64,000 nucleotides of DNA from Symsagittifera roscoffensis. Its lineage: Eukaryota > Xenacoelomorpha > Acoela > Convolutidae. The first letter of the stretch is position 1; each line of letters opens with the position of its first letter. Location: positions 23,333,254-23,397,253 of the forward strand of contig NC_087065.1 in NCBI RefSeq assembly GCF_963678635.1, in the 5' to 3' direction. The notes beneath the pieces are model-generated. The model made no database searches and was not told the origin of the DNA. It worked only from the letters and a program-made list of their open reading frames with translations. The position numbers and the translations under genes were made by a program. This document shows, piece after piece, positions 40,740 through 53,924 of the stretch.

Positions 40740-42800
40740 ACTTCAATTTTATTTCAATACACTAAATCTCCAGGTCGGAGGTTTGACTCAGGCAAATGGC
40801 ACAAGTTTTTCAAGCCGTATTTTCATTTTGGATTCCGACAATTGAAAATGGGGACGAACTTTCTATTCAGGTGTGTTAGTTTTTTTTCACTCAAAATTAG
40901 GTACATAAAATAATCTTTGGAATGGATCGATTGGGTTATCATATAATAAAGCCCTTTAAATCATGATTCGAACTACTAAAACTTCAAAAAGTTATCCCTG
41001 TATTGAGAAAAAACAGGTTCAAGTCGGATATGCTTAAGTTCTAGTTAAGAGTAATGAACGTAGTGAACTTATATAGGTCTTGGTATTTTTTTTAGGAAAA
41101 GTCTTAAACTGCTCTAGTAACTACAGATGTGCATTCATACATATTAATGCTTTTATGAATGCACTTAGGTATATGTGCAATTTTTGAGTTCAATTGAAAT
41201 TCATATGCTGAAAGGTACGCAAATAGCACTCTCCGAATACAAACGTTGAAATGGCGCAAAAAAACGTGAACGATTTTTAGTTCGAAAGTGGAATTTAATT
41301 TTGAGATTTCCTGCGGAATAAACTTTACTTATTGATCCAGTTTTCTCAAATTGGGTTAATTTTATCAGAAAAGTACCAATCTTAATTGTTCTAGAATATC
41401 AAAGGGCGTCTAATTTTTTCTTTGAAATTCGATAGTTGAGATTTTTTCATCACGCCACGCATAAAAAAGGTATTTTTTGTTTTTAGACTACGGTCGGATC
41501 ATTCTGTGCTACTTGCACAGTAACTGGCTATCCTTGTATGTATTTCCCATCTTCTCGTAGACTTAGTACTATTTAAGTCATAAACAATTTAAAGTCCTTA
41601 AAATTATTGGTTTCTTTTGAAAACTGACGAGTACCGAAATTACTTACAATTTTAGCAGAATTTTTTCAAACTCAGCTTCTCATGTAGCCTAATCAAATAG
41701 TATAATCTTCTGAAACTTGTCCAAATAAACTTAAATTCGTTTAAAAACCAAAAAGTTTTATTTTCAGAAAAAAAACCAAAGATTTTGCTCAAATTTAAGA
41801 GTAAGAGATTATGAACCTTCTTAAGCTTTGTCGGGATGAGCAAGAGGCTCAGTTTGATATAAATTTGTCAGCAATTGATCCGGTAATTCTGGAGTAATTT
41901 TCAAATGAGCAAAAAAACCGCAGAATGATCTTTTCTGGGGTTAAAAATAAGGACAAAATTTCGAAAAATAAATTACATCTTATTGGTGTTGCTCAATTTT
42001 TAAGTAAGTTTTGTTTTCATGATTCTTCCTCTAAAATCAAACCAACTTGAGAAAACGCGTTTCAAATTCAGTTTTTGTTGGTTTTGTACGGATAAAATAC
42101 TGTTTACGGTACTGTTTAAGTTTGGAAAAAAACAAAGTGAAGTGATTTTAAAAGTTCTAGATGAAATTTGTTATCATTCTCTTTTTTTGACTTTTTGATT
42201 ACTGGGGAAACAAGTAGTCCGTTGTTGATGCTGAAGAAAAATTGAATATAGCCAACTAATGATGAATCACTCCCTTGCCTTGCACAAATGACAGCTTTTG
42301 AGATTCGCAGATTTTTTTTTACCAAATGATAATTAGAAAAAGTCATTCTGATAATTAGAGAGTTTGAAAACATAATTCAAAAATGTTTGAAAATTAATGG
42401 GAATCAAACCGTAACAAATAGGTCGTACCAAAACCCAAAAATCTATGTAGGAAGCTAAGCAATATTTAAAAAAAAAACTTCTCTTGTAAATGTTCGCAGC
42501 ACCAAGGACTTTTTTGAAGCTCATTCTCGCCTTATTAGTGAACGTGAGAGCACGCCATCTCAACAAGAACTCTGAAAACATACCTTTTGAATTTTATCTG
42601 ACTTTTGTCAATTATCTGGTTGTAGCTTTTTTTGAGAATTTAGCGCGGAATTCGTCAACATTTCTCTGAACTGCATATTGAGCAAAATTTCAAAAGATAT
42701 TACCGCAGAACTTTAAAACCTTTGCTCAAAAAGATCGATCATTATAAGCTGTAGACATACTGTTACACTACAAGATGAGTTTCGTCGAGTCTTACTTTTT
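40740..42800 (+). other. No gene seen
   Basis: AT-rich sequence upstream of the LITAF-like gene. It may hold a promoter or a 5' non-coding exon, but nothing can be singled out. Confidence 0.35.
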
Positions 42801-42821
42801 TAGGCTACATTTGACAAGACA

Positions 42822-42982
42822 ATGCTTTTATCTCAGTACCAGATAGAACTGACTGCGTCTGACCAGACCATGAGCATGGACTCCACTACTAACTCTGGGG
42901 CTAGGAGAATGATGAATGCCACCACCACCACACCCTCTGTCTACGCCATTATCGACATGTCACATGCCGAAGAACCAAAAGG
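42822..42982 (+). CDS. LITAF-like gene, exon 1 (coding)
   Basis: The ATG at 42822 opens a frame to a GT donor at 42,983 (AAAAGG|GTATTC), phase 2, coding 53 residues plus two bases. It joins exon 2 without a frame break. In-frame ATGs at 42870 and 42876 are alternative starts. Possible splice acceptors lie just upstream (TTTTTTAG at 42,803; TTTATCTCAG at 42,836), so a 5' exon is likely. The encoded N-terminus is Thr/Ser rich and hydrophilic, like the disordered N-termini of LITAF proteins, but I see no PPxY motif. Confidence 0.6.
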
Positions 42983-43624
42983 GTATTCGAATAATATATC
43001 CAAATGACAATATAATCGATTTCATGGTCTCAATTTGCAACAATAATTACAACATTTTATACAACATTTTTTCATTATAATCAATTTCTATCTCTGAAAC
43101 TCCGGTGGGAGTATGCTCTTTTTTCTTTCCTCACAAACACTGCCCCCCTCCCACCCTACACAAGCATAAAACTTGTGATGTAAGAAAGAGTTTTAGAAGG
43201 TTAAATATGAAAGCAAAATATGCCTAGTTTTGTAACAATCAAGCAATGTTATTTAAAAATAGTTGTATATTTTGCAGGTGTGAGGGGAGTCAAATAGCTA
43301 TGTTTTATTCACTTAACTTAAAAACACAAATAGTTTTTGAAAGGCCAAATTGATACACGATTGCGTTTAAAACTCACAAAATTTTGCTTTTTCGATCTGG
43401 CATGCTTACTGACATCAAAATCAAAACGCTCTTGTGATAGATTCTTCAAAAAATTTTCAATTTTGGTTTAAGAATTTCGTTCCTCTTCCATCTTCCATTG
43501 ATACCGAGGAGGTAAATGGCTAACCAGGACCATTTGCAACACTTTTCTCAAAAATATAATTTGCGGTATAAAACTAGAAAATAATAACAGAAAATTCCAC
43601 AGTAACAGCACAAGAGCTGAGCGG

Positions 43625-44057
43625 CAAGGGCGGATCTAGGATTTTCTCGAGGGGGAGGGGGACGGATTTTCAACAATTTTCGACAATTTTGATGACCTTT
43701 TTTTTAGGTTGGTCAAACTGATTTTCCGAGCTCTCCTAAAGCAGTAAAAAGACGCTGCTTTGGCCAAAATTTCTGCACCGCAGGCAAATTTTTGAAAAAA
43801 TATGTCAAAAAAAAACGTTTTTGGGCACTTTTTGGAAAATTTTGACGAAAAAAATTGCGTTTTTTATTGGCGCGCACTCCCCCTCAGAGTAAGTATATAT
43901 TAGCGCCAAAGGCGCCTTTAGAAAACTTTTTAGGGTCGGTCGGCCAAAAATGAATTTCTTAAAAAGTACCAAAGGGGGGACCCTTTGGGTCGGAGGGGTT
44001 CGAATCCTTGAGGGAAAAAGGACGTCCGCCCCCGCCGCCCCCCTAAATCCACCCCTG
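43625..44057 (-). mobile_element. hAT-type MITE copy 4, inside LITAF intron
   Basis: Reverse orientation relative to copy 5. Ends CAAGGGCGGATCTAGG and CCTAAATCCACCCCTG are inverted repeats. The flanks CTGAGCGG and CTGAACGG form an 8-bp target duplication with one mismatch. It lies wholly between the donor at 42,983 and the acceptor at 44,190. Confidence 0.85.
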
Positions 44058-44190
44058 CTGAACGGTGAGCTTATACTCCAGTTCTAGTAATAAAGGTGAG
44101 ATCGGCTCCTTGTTATAGAAACCAAAGCTTTTAAATCGGCTCGAATTAAAAACGTTTTAGTTTACAAATAAAATATTTTTCATTTTTCAG

Positions 44191-44482
44191 GTTCGAGTCC
44201 ACGATTGCCAACTGTCCCTACTGCAAACAAAAAATAGAAACAGTCGTTAAAACAGAGTACAAAAGATCAGCATTTTTCACATTTCTCATTCTTTTTCTTC
44301 TTTTCATTTGGCCGTTTTGCTTAATCCCACTATGGTTGAAAAAATGCCAGAGGCCAATTCACTACTGCAGTTCGTGTCAGTCGAAACTATCAGAAAGCAT
44401 CGGAAAAGAAAAAACCAGCAAGAAACATTCAAGTGCTAAAGAGCTAGCGAAAACTCCAAGAAGCGACATCACTTCGTTTTAG
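44191..44482 (+). CDS. LITAF-domain protein, exon 2 (zinc/membrane domain)
   Basis: Follows a CATTTTTCAG acceptor and runs in phase to TAG at 44,480-44,482; with exon 1 the protein is 150 aa. It carries the whole LITAF domain: a C62-P-Y-C65 knuckle, a 22-residue hydrophobic segment (about 81-103), then H111-Y-C113-S-S-C116. LITAF-domain proteins bind zinc through these two half-sites, dip into the cytosolic face of endosomal membranes through the hydrophobic segment and act in endosome/lysosome trafficking. The C-terminal tail is Lys/Ser rich. The length matches the family. The intron (42,983-44,190) contains a MITE. Confidence 0.85.
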
Positions 44483-44574
44483 AGAAGAAAAATGGAAACA
44501 AGGATTTTTTGAGCTATTAAAAGGAAACCGCGACATGATGCTCAAATTTTTTGCTATGATGTTATTCAGTCTAT

Positions 44575-44580
44575 AATAAA
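44575..44580 (+). terminator. Polyadenylation signal of LITAF-like gene
   Basis: AATAAA 93 bp after the stop codon. A second AATAAA lies at 44,682-44,687. Confidence 0.5.
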
Positions 44581-44758
44581 CGCGGCCTAATTTTATGCAG
44601 TATTTACTTTTTAAAGTTTTTCAGCGGTATTTTTAAGTAAAATATTTATGTTATTTATATGTAAATATGACCAAAGTCCTAAATAAAAACTTTTTGTCCC
44701 TGCCTGTTTTTAAATAAGGCAACAAAATAGTACTCGATTGCTTGTTGTTACCACAAAT

Positions 44759-45191
44759 CAGGGGCGGATTTAGTTGTGGGATGAAAGGGGGGCGGGCGCA
44801 CTTTTTCTCAGGGATTCGATCCCATGCCCACCTAAAGCGTCCCCTCTTTGTACTATTTTGAGGTCTTCATTTTTGGCTGACTGACCCTAAAATTTTTTAG
44901 AAGCGCCTTTGGCGTCAATATATACTAAATTTGAGGGGAGAGCGCGCGCCGAAAAAACGCAATTTTTTGTTCAAAATTTCGAAAAAGCGCCTAAATACGT
45001 CTTTTTTGGCATGTAATTTTTTCAAAATTTTGTCTGCGGCGTAGAACATTTGGCTAGACCAGGATCTTTATAGTGATTTCGGAAAGCTCAGAAAATCAAT
45101 TTAGTCGACCTATAAAAAAGGTCGTCAAAATTTTTGACATTTTTTTGAAAACCCGCCCCTCCCCCTCGAGAAAACCCTAGATCCGCCCCTG
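44759..45191 (+). mobile_element. hAT-type MITE copy 5, best inverted repeats
   Basis: Ends CAGGGGCGGATTTAG and CTAGATCCGCCCCTG. Flanks CCACAAAT and CCACAAAA form an 8-bp duplication with one mismatch. The interior has the family palindromic block (GAAGCGCCTTTGGCGTC variant here) and no ORF. Confidence 0.85.
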
Positions 45192-45414
45192 CCACAAAAA
45201 GTATGTAGAAACAAAAAGTTTGAGCTTTGTCGGTGGACATGTATATTATAATCATATCATGGTGAAGTGCGGTGGAGCTTTTATGGGGGGAGGGGATTGA
45301 ATCGCTTTGCTTGGGGCGAAATGCTTCAATCAAAATTTCTGAGTGATTAAAATAGAACATTCCTAGCGCAGCAAACAGCTGAACGCTGAGATGTTAACCA
45401 CCAGTTCTAATAAA

Positions 45415-45670
45415 ACTGCTCGTATCAGGGCAAAGCCCTGAAGGTTCTGACTGCCTTTCAAGGTCCATGGAGCAGTAATAACATTTAAAAAAATAAATGT
45501 AATGAAATGAAATGAAAACTTTTTTTTGTAACAAAATTTGAGATTTTTTGTGAAAATCATCACCCCACACGCCATATCAAGTACAAAGTAATAAAATTTG
45601 CTCCAAAAGGGGGAGGAATAGTTAACAAGATCCGTTTTGGGAAAAAAATATTGAAAAACATTAAATTTTG
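45415..45670 (+). repeat. Family H repeat plus GGGGGAGGAATAG tail
   Basis: Starts ACTGCTCGTATCAGGGCAAAG with the terminal hairpin. It then departs from the family at AAAAGGGGGAGGAATAGTTA, exactly as the copy at 53,925 does, so these two copies share a common derived form or were duplicated together. Confidence 0.65.
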
Positions 45671-46740
45671 AGTAATATCAAAGTCAAGTGTAAAAAATTG
45701 AGTCATGCGTAATTAATACGACCCATTAGCTAGCCTCAATTCAAATTGGAACAGTTTTGCTATACAGAATGATTCGCCAAGCAGAAATATTTCGCGTTAC
45801 GTTTTCATTATTATGAATTGAATCTTCAAAGCGCGCATAAATTAGTCCAGAACATCGCCAAATTGCCACTTTTCAAACAACCAAAACTTTGCAAAAAATG
45901 ATCATAGCAAGAATATCTTCTTAAGTTTGATTTCAAAGAGCGGTATTTTCAATGGGGCATAAAAATTTTTTGATAAAAACTATTATTTCGAGCGTCGAAA
46001 ATTGACTGAATTGAAAAGACCATACCAAGCATTAATATTCCGTTTTCGTCGAAAGTCGGAACAATAAAGGCCTAGACTGGCTCGTTTTTTATAGAGTCAA
46101 AGCTATTAACTTTTGGAAAGACTGTCGAACTTTGATCAAAAAAGTTGGTTAAGCGCACTCCCGTATTTTTGTGGAGACCCTATTTGGTCAAAGCTTTCAG
46201 TGTTGCAGGCAGATTTTGAATTATGATTTGAAGGGCATTTTTTGGAAAGTTTTGGCCAAAAGATCTCATTATACTCAAATGTTCATTTGATCATGCTATG
46301 ATTATATCAGACTGATAAAATTTAAAGTTTTTCTTAAATTTCTCAGGTATTAGGATTACATCAACAATAGCCCAGCTCTAACAACCTTCCACACTGTCCT
46401 TTTTTTAAAAAAAACATCAGAGTCAGAGACAAATACACTAGACCACAGTTCTTTCTCTAAGCGCAAAACAAATCATGTTTTATTTTATCAACAACTAGAC
46501 ACTGACTGTATAAAAAGTGAGGAACAATGTTTTTGTCTCCGATCGGTATTTTTATAAAGCATTCTAACTACTTCCCTTCTTCGCTCTCAACTTTGTCTTT
46601 TCCCTATCTTGGGAAGCAAATCGGAACAATACTGCTCGTATCAGAAGGAAGCCCTGAATTTTTAGACAGCTTTTTAAAGTCAAATTTTGCTTTTAAGCGA
46701 ATTTTTGGAAACCAACGCCCACACGCTATGTAAGACACAA

Positions 46741-48591
46741 TATGATATACTTTGCAAAATGCAGAGTAGTAAACGGACCGAATAGCATGCCTCGATTTGG
46801 AACAATTTCTCGGACGGATTCAACCTCCATTTACCTCCGAAATAAATCGCGCGTTAGAAATTTCCCAAAAAAGCAGTCTTAAACATAGCGCCAAATTGGC
46901 AGTCTTTAAACCACAAAAAAAATTTTAAAATGATCACAGATAATTTTTTTAATTTAAGCTTGCACAACAGTATTTTTCAGCTGATATAAAAAACTTCAGT
47001 CGAACAATGCTGGTTAAAAAGTCAATTTGCTTGAAAGAAAAAACATGACGAGCGCAAATAATCCGATGGTTAATTTTAAAAAAAATCGGAACAGTGACAA
47101 AATCTGGAGTCAGTTACATGATACTTTTTGCAATATATTCTCTTAACAGTCGATTTCCCACTTTTAAATCTTTGCAGTTGATGGTTTAAATTGGCCTGAT
47201 TTCGCTAGTTTGCGCATTCGTCGATAGAGATGGCGTGAAAGCGCCGGTTTCCAAAAACGTTGCAAGATTTGAACTTTAAGAAATGAGATCGAAATTTTTT
47301 TTTGAGCGGCATGAAATCAAGGTGTACAGGCTGGTCTTCCGTTAAATTAAACGCACACAAATTACAGCTGTATCTTTAAGTCAAAAACGCGTTTGCTGCC
47401 GCATAATTTCAAAAAAATTTACTAATTTAAAATAATCAAACAAATATGAAGAAATTTCTGTGAGACTTGCTTTTTTTCCGCTTATCCTTACTTTTTAAAA
47501 CAGCCACTAAGCAGCATCAGATGCTTTAGGGAAAATCAATGATCGTATTGATGTGAAGTTTTTAGATCGTATCGTTTTTTTGTTAAGTTTTTTTGGTGAT
47601 AATGAGATTTTGTAGAAATTTTTGTTGTTATAATCTAAAATTTATTTCAAAAAATCAATATCTTCAATGGGCATAAGATTTGTTTGTTTAAAATTTTCAT
47701 TTTGAGCGCCGAAAAATGACTGAATAGAAAAGATCACACTAGGCATAATTATTCCGTTTCCTTCGAAAGTCGAAACAATAACGGCGCAGACTGGCTCTTT
47801 GTTATAGAATCAAGGCTGTTAATTTTCGGACACTGTTGAACTTTTTTCGAGTCTTGTTTATTATTCCTTACCCCCTCTTGAATCCTGTTAACTATTCCCC
47901 CCTATGAGGGTATTATTTTTGACAACCCTTTCTTGGGTATTTTTGGTTATACCCCAATTAAAAATTAAAAAATGTGAGAAAAACTTTTATGATAAAAATG
48001 GAGAGTGATTTTAGTCAGTAATGCAAAAATTTATAACCCAGCTAGAGAGAAGCAAAAAATGCAATATAAACAATAAAAAACTTTATTTTTGCATCCTTTT
48101 TATGAAATTTATCTGCAGAATACTGCAAAAAATAGGAAAAAAAATTAGTTAGAGGCTAAATCAATAAAAAAATGCATGGTTTTGACCAGTCAAACTTTAA
48201 TATCTTGCATTTTCTAGTGATATTAACCCAGTTTTGAAAAAAAAAATAATTTTCGCTTTTCATCATTTAGGGGGGTATAACCGAAAAAACCCCAGTTCTA
48301 AATAAATTATGCATTTCAAAAATGTCAACAACCAACTAGGTTTTCATTTTTGCGCGGTCGTTTTTGTATTAGTCATTTATTAAATAAGACCTCTTAAAAA
48401 AGTTTAATTAATTATATTTCCTGAAAAATGTGTAGAAGTATTGAAATTTCTCAGCCAAAGTTGAACTTCTGGAAGTCGAAGTAGGAGGAAATAGTTAACA
48501 AGATATTTTTTCATTTGCTTATAAAAAAAATGAAAGAGACTTTCTTTTCGAATTCTTGGAAACCAACCCCCACACGCTATGTAAGACACAA
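46741..48591 (+). repeat. 1.85-kb tandem repeat, unit 1
   Basis: Unit starting TATGATATACTTTGCAAAAT. It embeds a decayed family H copy (its start ACTGCTCGTATC is at 46,631) followed by unique repeat sequence. 1,851 bp to the next copy. No ORF is conserved between units, so they look non-coding. Confidence 0.85.
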
Positions 48592-50457
48592 TATGATATA
48601 CTTTGCAAAATGCAGAGTAGTAAACGGACCGAATAGCATGCCTCGATTTGGAATGATTTCTTGGACGGGTTCAACCTCCGTTTACCTCCGAAATAAATCA
48701 CGCGTTAATAATTTCCCAAAAAGGCAGTCTCAAACATAGCGCCAAATTGGCAGTCTTTAAACCACAAAAAAAATTTCAAATAATCACAGATAATTTTTTT
48801 AAATTTAAGCTTACACAACAATACTTTTCAGCTGATATAAAAAACTTCAGTCGGACAATGCTGGTTAAAAAGTCAATTTGCTTGAAAAAAAAAACATGAC
48901 GAGCGCAAATAATCCGATGGTTAATTTAAAAAAAAAAATCGGAACAATGACAAAATCTGGAGTCAGTTCCATGCTACTTTTTGCAAAATATTCTCTTAAC
49001 AGTCGATTTCCCACTTTTAAATCTTTGTAGTTGATGGTTTAAGTTGGCCTGATCTCGCTAGTTTGCGCACTCGTCGATAGAGATGGCGTGAAATCGCCGG
49101 TTTCCAAAAACGTTGCAAGATTTGAACTTTAAGAAATGAGATCGAAATTTTTTTTGAGCGGCATGAAATCAAGGTGTACGGGCTGGTCTTCCGTTAAATT
49201 AAACGCACTTAAATTACAGCTGTATCTTTAAGTCGAAAACGCGTTTGCTGCCGCGTAATTTCAAAAAAAAATGTACTAATTTAAAATAATCAAACAAACA
49301 TGAAGAAATTTCTGTGAGACTTGCTTTTTTTCCGCTTATCCTTGCCTTTTTAAAACAGCCATTAAGCACCATCAGATGCTTTAGGGAAAACCAATGATCG
49401 TATTGATGTGACATTTTAAGATCGTATCGTTTTCTTGTTAAGATTTTTTGTAGATAATGAGATTTTGTAGAAATTCTGTTGTTATAATCTTAAATTTATT
49501 TCAAAAAACCAATATCTTCAATGGGGCATAAGATTTAGTTGTTAAGAAATATTATTTTGAGCGCCAAAAGTTGACTGAATAGAAAAGATCACACTAGGCA
49601 TAATTATTCCGTTTTCTTCGAAAGTCGAAACAATAAAGGCGCAGACTGGCTTTGTTATAGAATCAAAGCTGTTAATTTTCGGACACTGTTGAACTTTTTT
49701 CGAGTCTTGTTTATTATTCCTTACCCCCTCTTGAATCCTGTTAAATATAACCCCCCCCCCCCTGTGCGGATAATATTTTTGACAACCATTTCTGGGGTCT
49801 TTTCGGTTATACCCCAATTAAAAAACTTAAAAATGTGAGAAAAACTTTCATGATAAAAACGGAGAGTGATTTTCCTCAGTAATGCAAAAATTTATAACCC
49901 CATTTAGAGAGAAGCAAAAAATGCAATATAAACAATAAAAAACTTTATTTTTGCATCCTTTTTATGAAATTTATCTGCAGAAAACTGCAAAAATTAGAGA
50001 AAATAAAAAGCTAGTTAGAGGCTAAATCAATAAAAAAATGCATGGTTTTGACCAGTCAAACTTTAATATCTTGCATTTTCTAGTGATATTAACCCAGTTT
50101 TGAAAAAAAAAATAATTTTCGCTTTTCATCATTTAGGGGGGTATAACCGAAAAAACCCCAGTTCTAAATAAATTATGCATTTCAAAAATGTCAACAACCA
50201 ACTAGGTTTTCATTTTTGCGCGGTCGTTTTTGTATTAGTCATTTATTAAATAAGACCTCTTAAAAAAGTTTAATTAATTATATTTCCTGAAAAATGTGTT
50301 GAAGTATTGAAATTTCTCAGCCAAAGTTGAACTTCTGGAAGTCGAAGTAGGAGGAAATAGTTAACAAGATATTTTTTCATTTGCTTATAAAAAAAATGAA
50401 AGAGACTTTCTTTTCGAATTCTTGGAAACCAACCCCCACACGCTATGTAAGACACAA
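48592..50457 (+). repeat. 1.85-kb tandem repeat, unit 2
   Basis: 1,866 bp. It differs from unit 1 at many scattered positions. Includes AACCCAGTTTTG and GGGGGGTATAACCGAAAA blocks also present in unit 1. Confidence 0.9.
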
Positions 50458-52236
50458 TATGATATACTTTGCAAAATGCAGAGTAGTAAACGGACCGAAT
50501 AGCATGCCTCGATTTGGAACGATTTCTCGGACGGATTCAACCTCCATTTACCTCCGAAATAAATCGCGCGTTAGAAATTTCCCAAAAAAGCAGTCTTAAA
50601 CATAGCGCCAAATTGGCAGTCTTTAAACCACAAAAAAATTTTTAAAATGATCACAGATAATTTTTTTAATTTAAGCTTGCACAACAGTATTTTTCAGCTG
50701 ATATAAAAAACTTCAGTCGAACAATGCTGGTTAAAAAGTCAATTTGCTTGAAAGAAAAAACATGACGAGCGCAAATAATCCGATGGTTAATTTTAAAAAA
50801 AATCGGAACAGTGACAAAATCTGGAGTCAGTTACATGATACTTTTTGCAATATATTCTCTTAACAGTCGATTTCCCACTTTTAAATCTTTGCAGTTGATG
50901 GTTTAAGTTGGCCTGATTTCGCTAGTTTGCGCATTCGTCGATAGAGATGGCGTGAAATCGCCGGTTTCCAAAAACGTTGCAAGATTTGAACTTTAAGAAA
51001 TGAGATCGAAATTTTTTTTGAGCGGCATGAAATCAAGGTGTACGGGCTGGTCTTCCGTTAAATTAAACGCACTTAAATTACAGCTGTATCTTTAAGTCGA
51101 AAACGCGTTTGCTGCCGCGTAATTTCAAAAAAAAATGTACTAATTTAAAATAATCAAACAAACATGAAGAAATTTCTGTGAGACTTGCTTTTTTTCCGCT
51201 TATCCTTGCCTTTTTAAAACAGCCATTAAGCACCATCAGATGCTTTAGGGAAAACCAATGATCGTATTGATGTGACATTTTAAGATCGTATCGTTTTCTT
51301 GTTAAGATTTTTTGTAGATAATGAGATTTTGTAGAAATTCTGTTGTTATAATCTTAAATTTATTTCAAAAAACCAATATCTTCAATGGGGCATAAGATTT
51401 AGTTGTTAAGAAATATTATTTTGAGCGCCAAAAGTTGACTGAATAGAAAAGATCACACTAGGCATAATTATTCCGTTTTCTTCGAAAGTCGAAACAATAA
51501 AGGCGCAGACTGGCTTTGTTATAGAATCAAAGCTGTTAATTTTCGGACACTGTTGAACTTTTTTCGAGTCTTGTTTATTATTCCTTACCCCCTCTTGAAT
51601 CCTGTTAAATATAACCCCCCCCCCCCCCTGTGCGGATAATATTTTTGACAACCATTTCTGGGGTCTTTTCGGTTATACCCCAATTAAAAAACTTAAAAAT
51701 GTGAGAAAAACTTTCATGATAAAAACGGAGAGTGATTTTCCTCAGTAATGCAAAAATTTATAACCCCATTTAGAGAGAAGCAAAAAATGCAATATAAACA
51801 ATAAAAAACTTTATTTTTGCATCCTTTTTATGAAATTTATCTGCAGAAAACTGCAAAAATTAGAGAAAATAAAAAGCTAGTTAGAGGCTAAATCAATAAA
51901 ACAATGCAAGGGTCTGACCAGTCCAACTTTAATATCTTGCCTTTTGTAGTGATATCAACCCAGTTTTGTAAAAAAAAATAATTTTCGCTTTTCATCATTT
52001 AGGGGGATATAACCGAAAAGACCCCAGTTCTAAATAATTTATGTATTTTAAAAATGTCAACAACCAATTAGGTTTTCATTTTTGCGCGGTCGTTTTTGTA
52101 TTAGTCATAAAACCTACTTGAAAAGTTTATTTAATTATATTTTCTGAAAAATGTTTTGAAGTATTGAAATTTCTCAGCCAAACTTGAACTTCTGGAAGTC
52201 GAAGTAGGAGGAAATAGTTAACAAGATATTTTTTCA
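50458..52236 (+). repeat. 1.85-kb tandem repeat, unit 3 (mosaic)
   Basis: Up to about 50,937 it carries the unit 1 variants; from about 50,957 to about 51,895 it is practically identical to unit 2. After that it diverges and ends near ATATTTTTTCAT at 52,236. Confidence 0.9.
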
Positions 52237-52239
52237 TCG

Positions 52240-53485
52240 AAACTATTGGCTTTGCGCTCTCTCCAAACTCTATGGAGACAATATTTTGTGAAAATATTCC
52301 GTAACGCAGGCAATTTTGTAACTGGCCAAACATAATTTTTGAGGGCATTTTATGGAATGTTATGACAAAAATTGCATTTTTCTTAAATGTAAGTGTCCAT
52401 TCAGGTGATCGTGCAATGATGATTTCAGTCTAATAAAATTTAAAGTTCTTCCTTTAAATTTCCTAGGTATTTGAGGATTACAACGAAAAAATCCCAGCTC
52501 TAACTACTAACAACCTTCCACACTGCCCTACTACCTTCTTAGGTCAAGCTTTGCCTTTAAAAGCGAAGAATTTTTCAAAAAAAACTATTTATGCTGAAAA
52601 TCTTGAAAACCATCCCCCATACGCCTTGAAAATCAAAATGATATATTTTGCAAATTGCAAAGTAACAATTACACAAAATAGCATGCCTCAATTTTGAACG
52701 ATTTCTACCACAGATTGCATCCTAAATATATCGCGCGTTATTTGCCCCAGAATGGCAGTCCTAAATATTGCACCAAATTGGCAGTCTTTAAGCCCCAATA
52801 GTTTTTAAAATAATGGCATATAATGTTTGTTTAATTCGAGCTCAAAACAACAATGTTTTTCAGCTGATATAAAAAAAATTTTAGTCAAACAATGCTAGTT
52901 AAAAAGTCAATTTGTCTTGAAATTATAAACAAGACGAGCGCAAATAATTCGACATTTATTTAACAAAAATCTAAAAATTGACAAAATCTGGAAAACTTAA
53001 TAATGACATAGCCTTTTTTGCAAAATAATCTCTCAACAGTCAATTTTCCAGTTGATGGTTAAAACTGGTCTGATCTCGCTAGTTTTGCACACTTGTTGGC
53101 GGAAAAAGCGCCGATTTCTAAAAACGCTGAAAAACTTGTACCTTAAGAAAAGTCGAAGGAATTTTTTTGAGTAGCAAGAAATCATGATGTAAAGGCTGTC
53201 CTTCCGCTAAAACCAACACACACAAAATACAGCTGTATCTGTAATTCGAAAACGAGTTTGCTGCCACGTATGTTGTAAAAAAAATTGTAAAAAGAAAACA
53301 ATCAAAGAAACATAATGATTTTTTGAGTGAGACTTGCTTTTTCCGCTGAACAGCCACTAAAGCAAATCAAATGCTTCTTTAGGGAGTGTTAATGGTTGTT
53401 CTGATGTGACATTTTAGTTCGTATCATTTGTTTGATAAGATTTTTAGAGATAATGACGTATCTCTTGTATTTTGTTTCGATCCAA
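52240..53485 (+). repeat. Old diverged copy of the array region
   Basis: 52,240-52,560 resembles the left flank of unit 1 (46,140-46,400), sharing CCCAGCTCTAAC and ACAACCTTCCACACTG. 52,637-53,485 is a strongly diverged copy of the first part of the unit. This points to an older, larger duplication preceding the recent amplification. Confidence 0.7.
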
Positions 53486-53924
53486 ATGACTGAACATATA
53501 AGCTGTATATGGGTTTTTTAAAGACAAAAATTCAATTTTTTACATCGTCTCAAAGTTATCATGAGCACAACAGATTTTCCATTTTTGATCATTTTAATTA
53601 AAATTGCCATAAAAAGGGTTTTAAATGAGCTTGGGATAAGAAATGCGCAACTTTTGTTCTAGTAACGTGGAAGCGGCTGTTTAATCTGCCTCAGAATTCG
53701 TTCCGATTTTAATTTAGGCAGGAAAATATTAAATATATTCTTTTCTATTGGTAATTAGACGTTTAAGGCATTACTTTTACTTTTTTTGTTGTGCGGCGAA
53801 GAACTGTTTCAAAGCAGAAATCATAAGTGCCCAAAAAACAGTAATTTTTTTTCGAAATTTTATCAAAGAAGCAATGCAAAAACAAGCAATGTCTCCTGTA
53901 AGCAATTTAAAAGCTTCAAAAAAC

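Noticed and set aside
44188-44202. B-box-like GGTTCGAGTCC
   Set aside because: It is the start of LITAF exon 2; no tRNA fold surrounds it.
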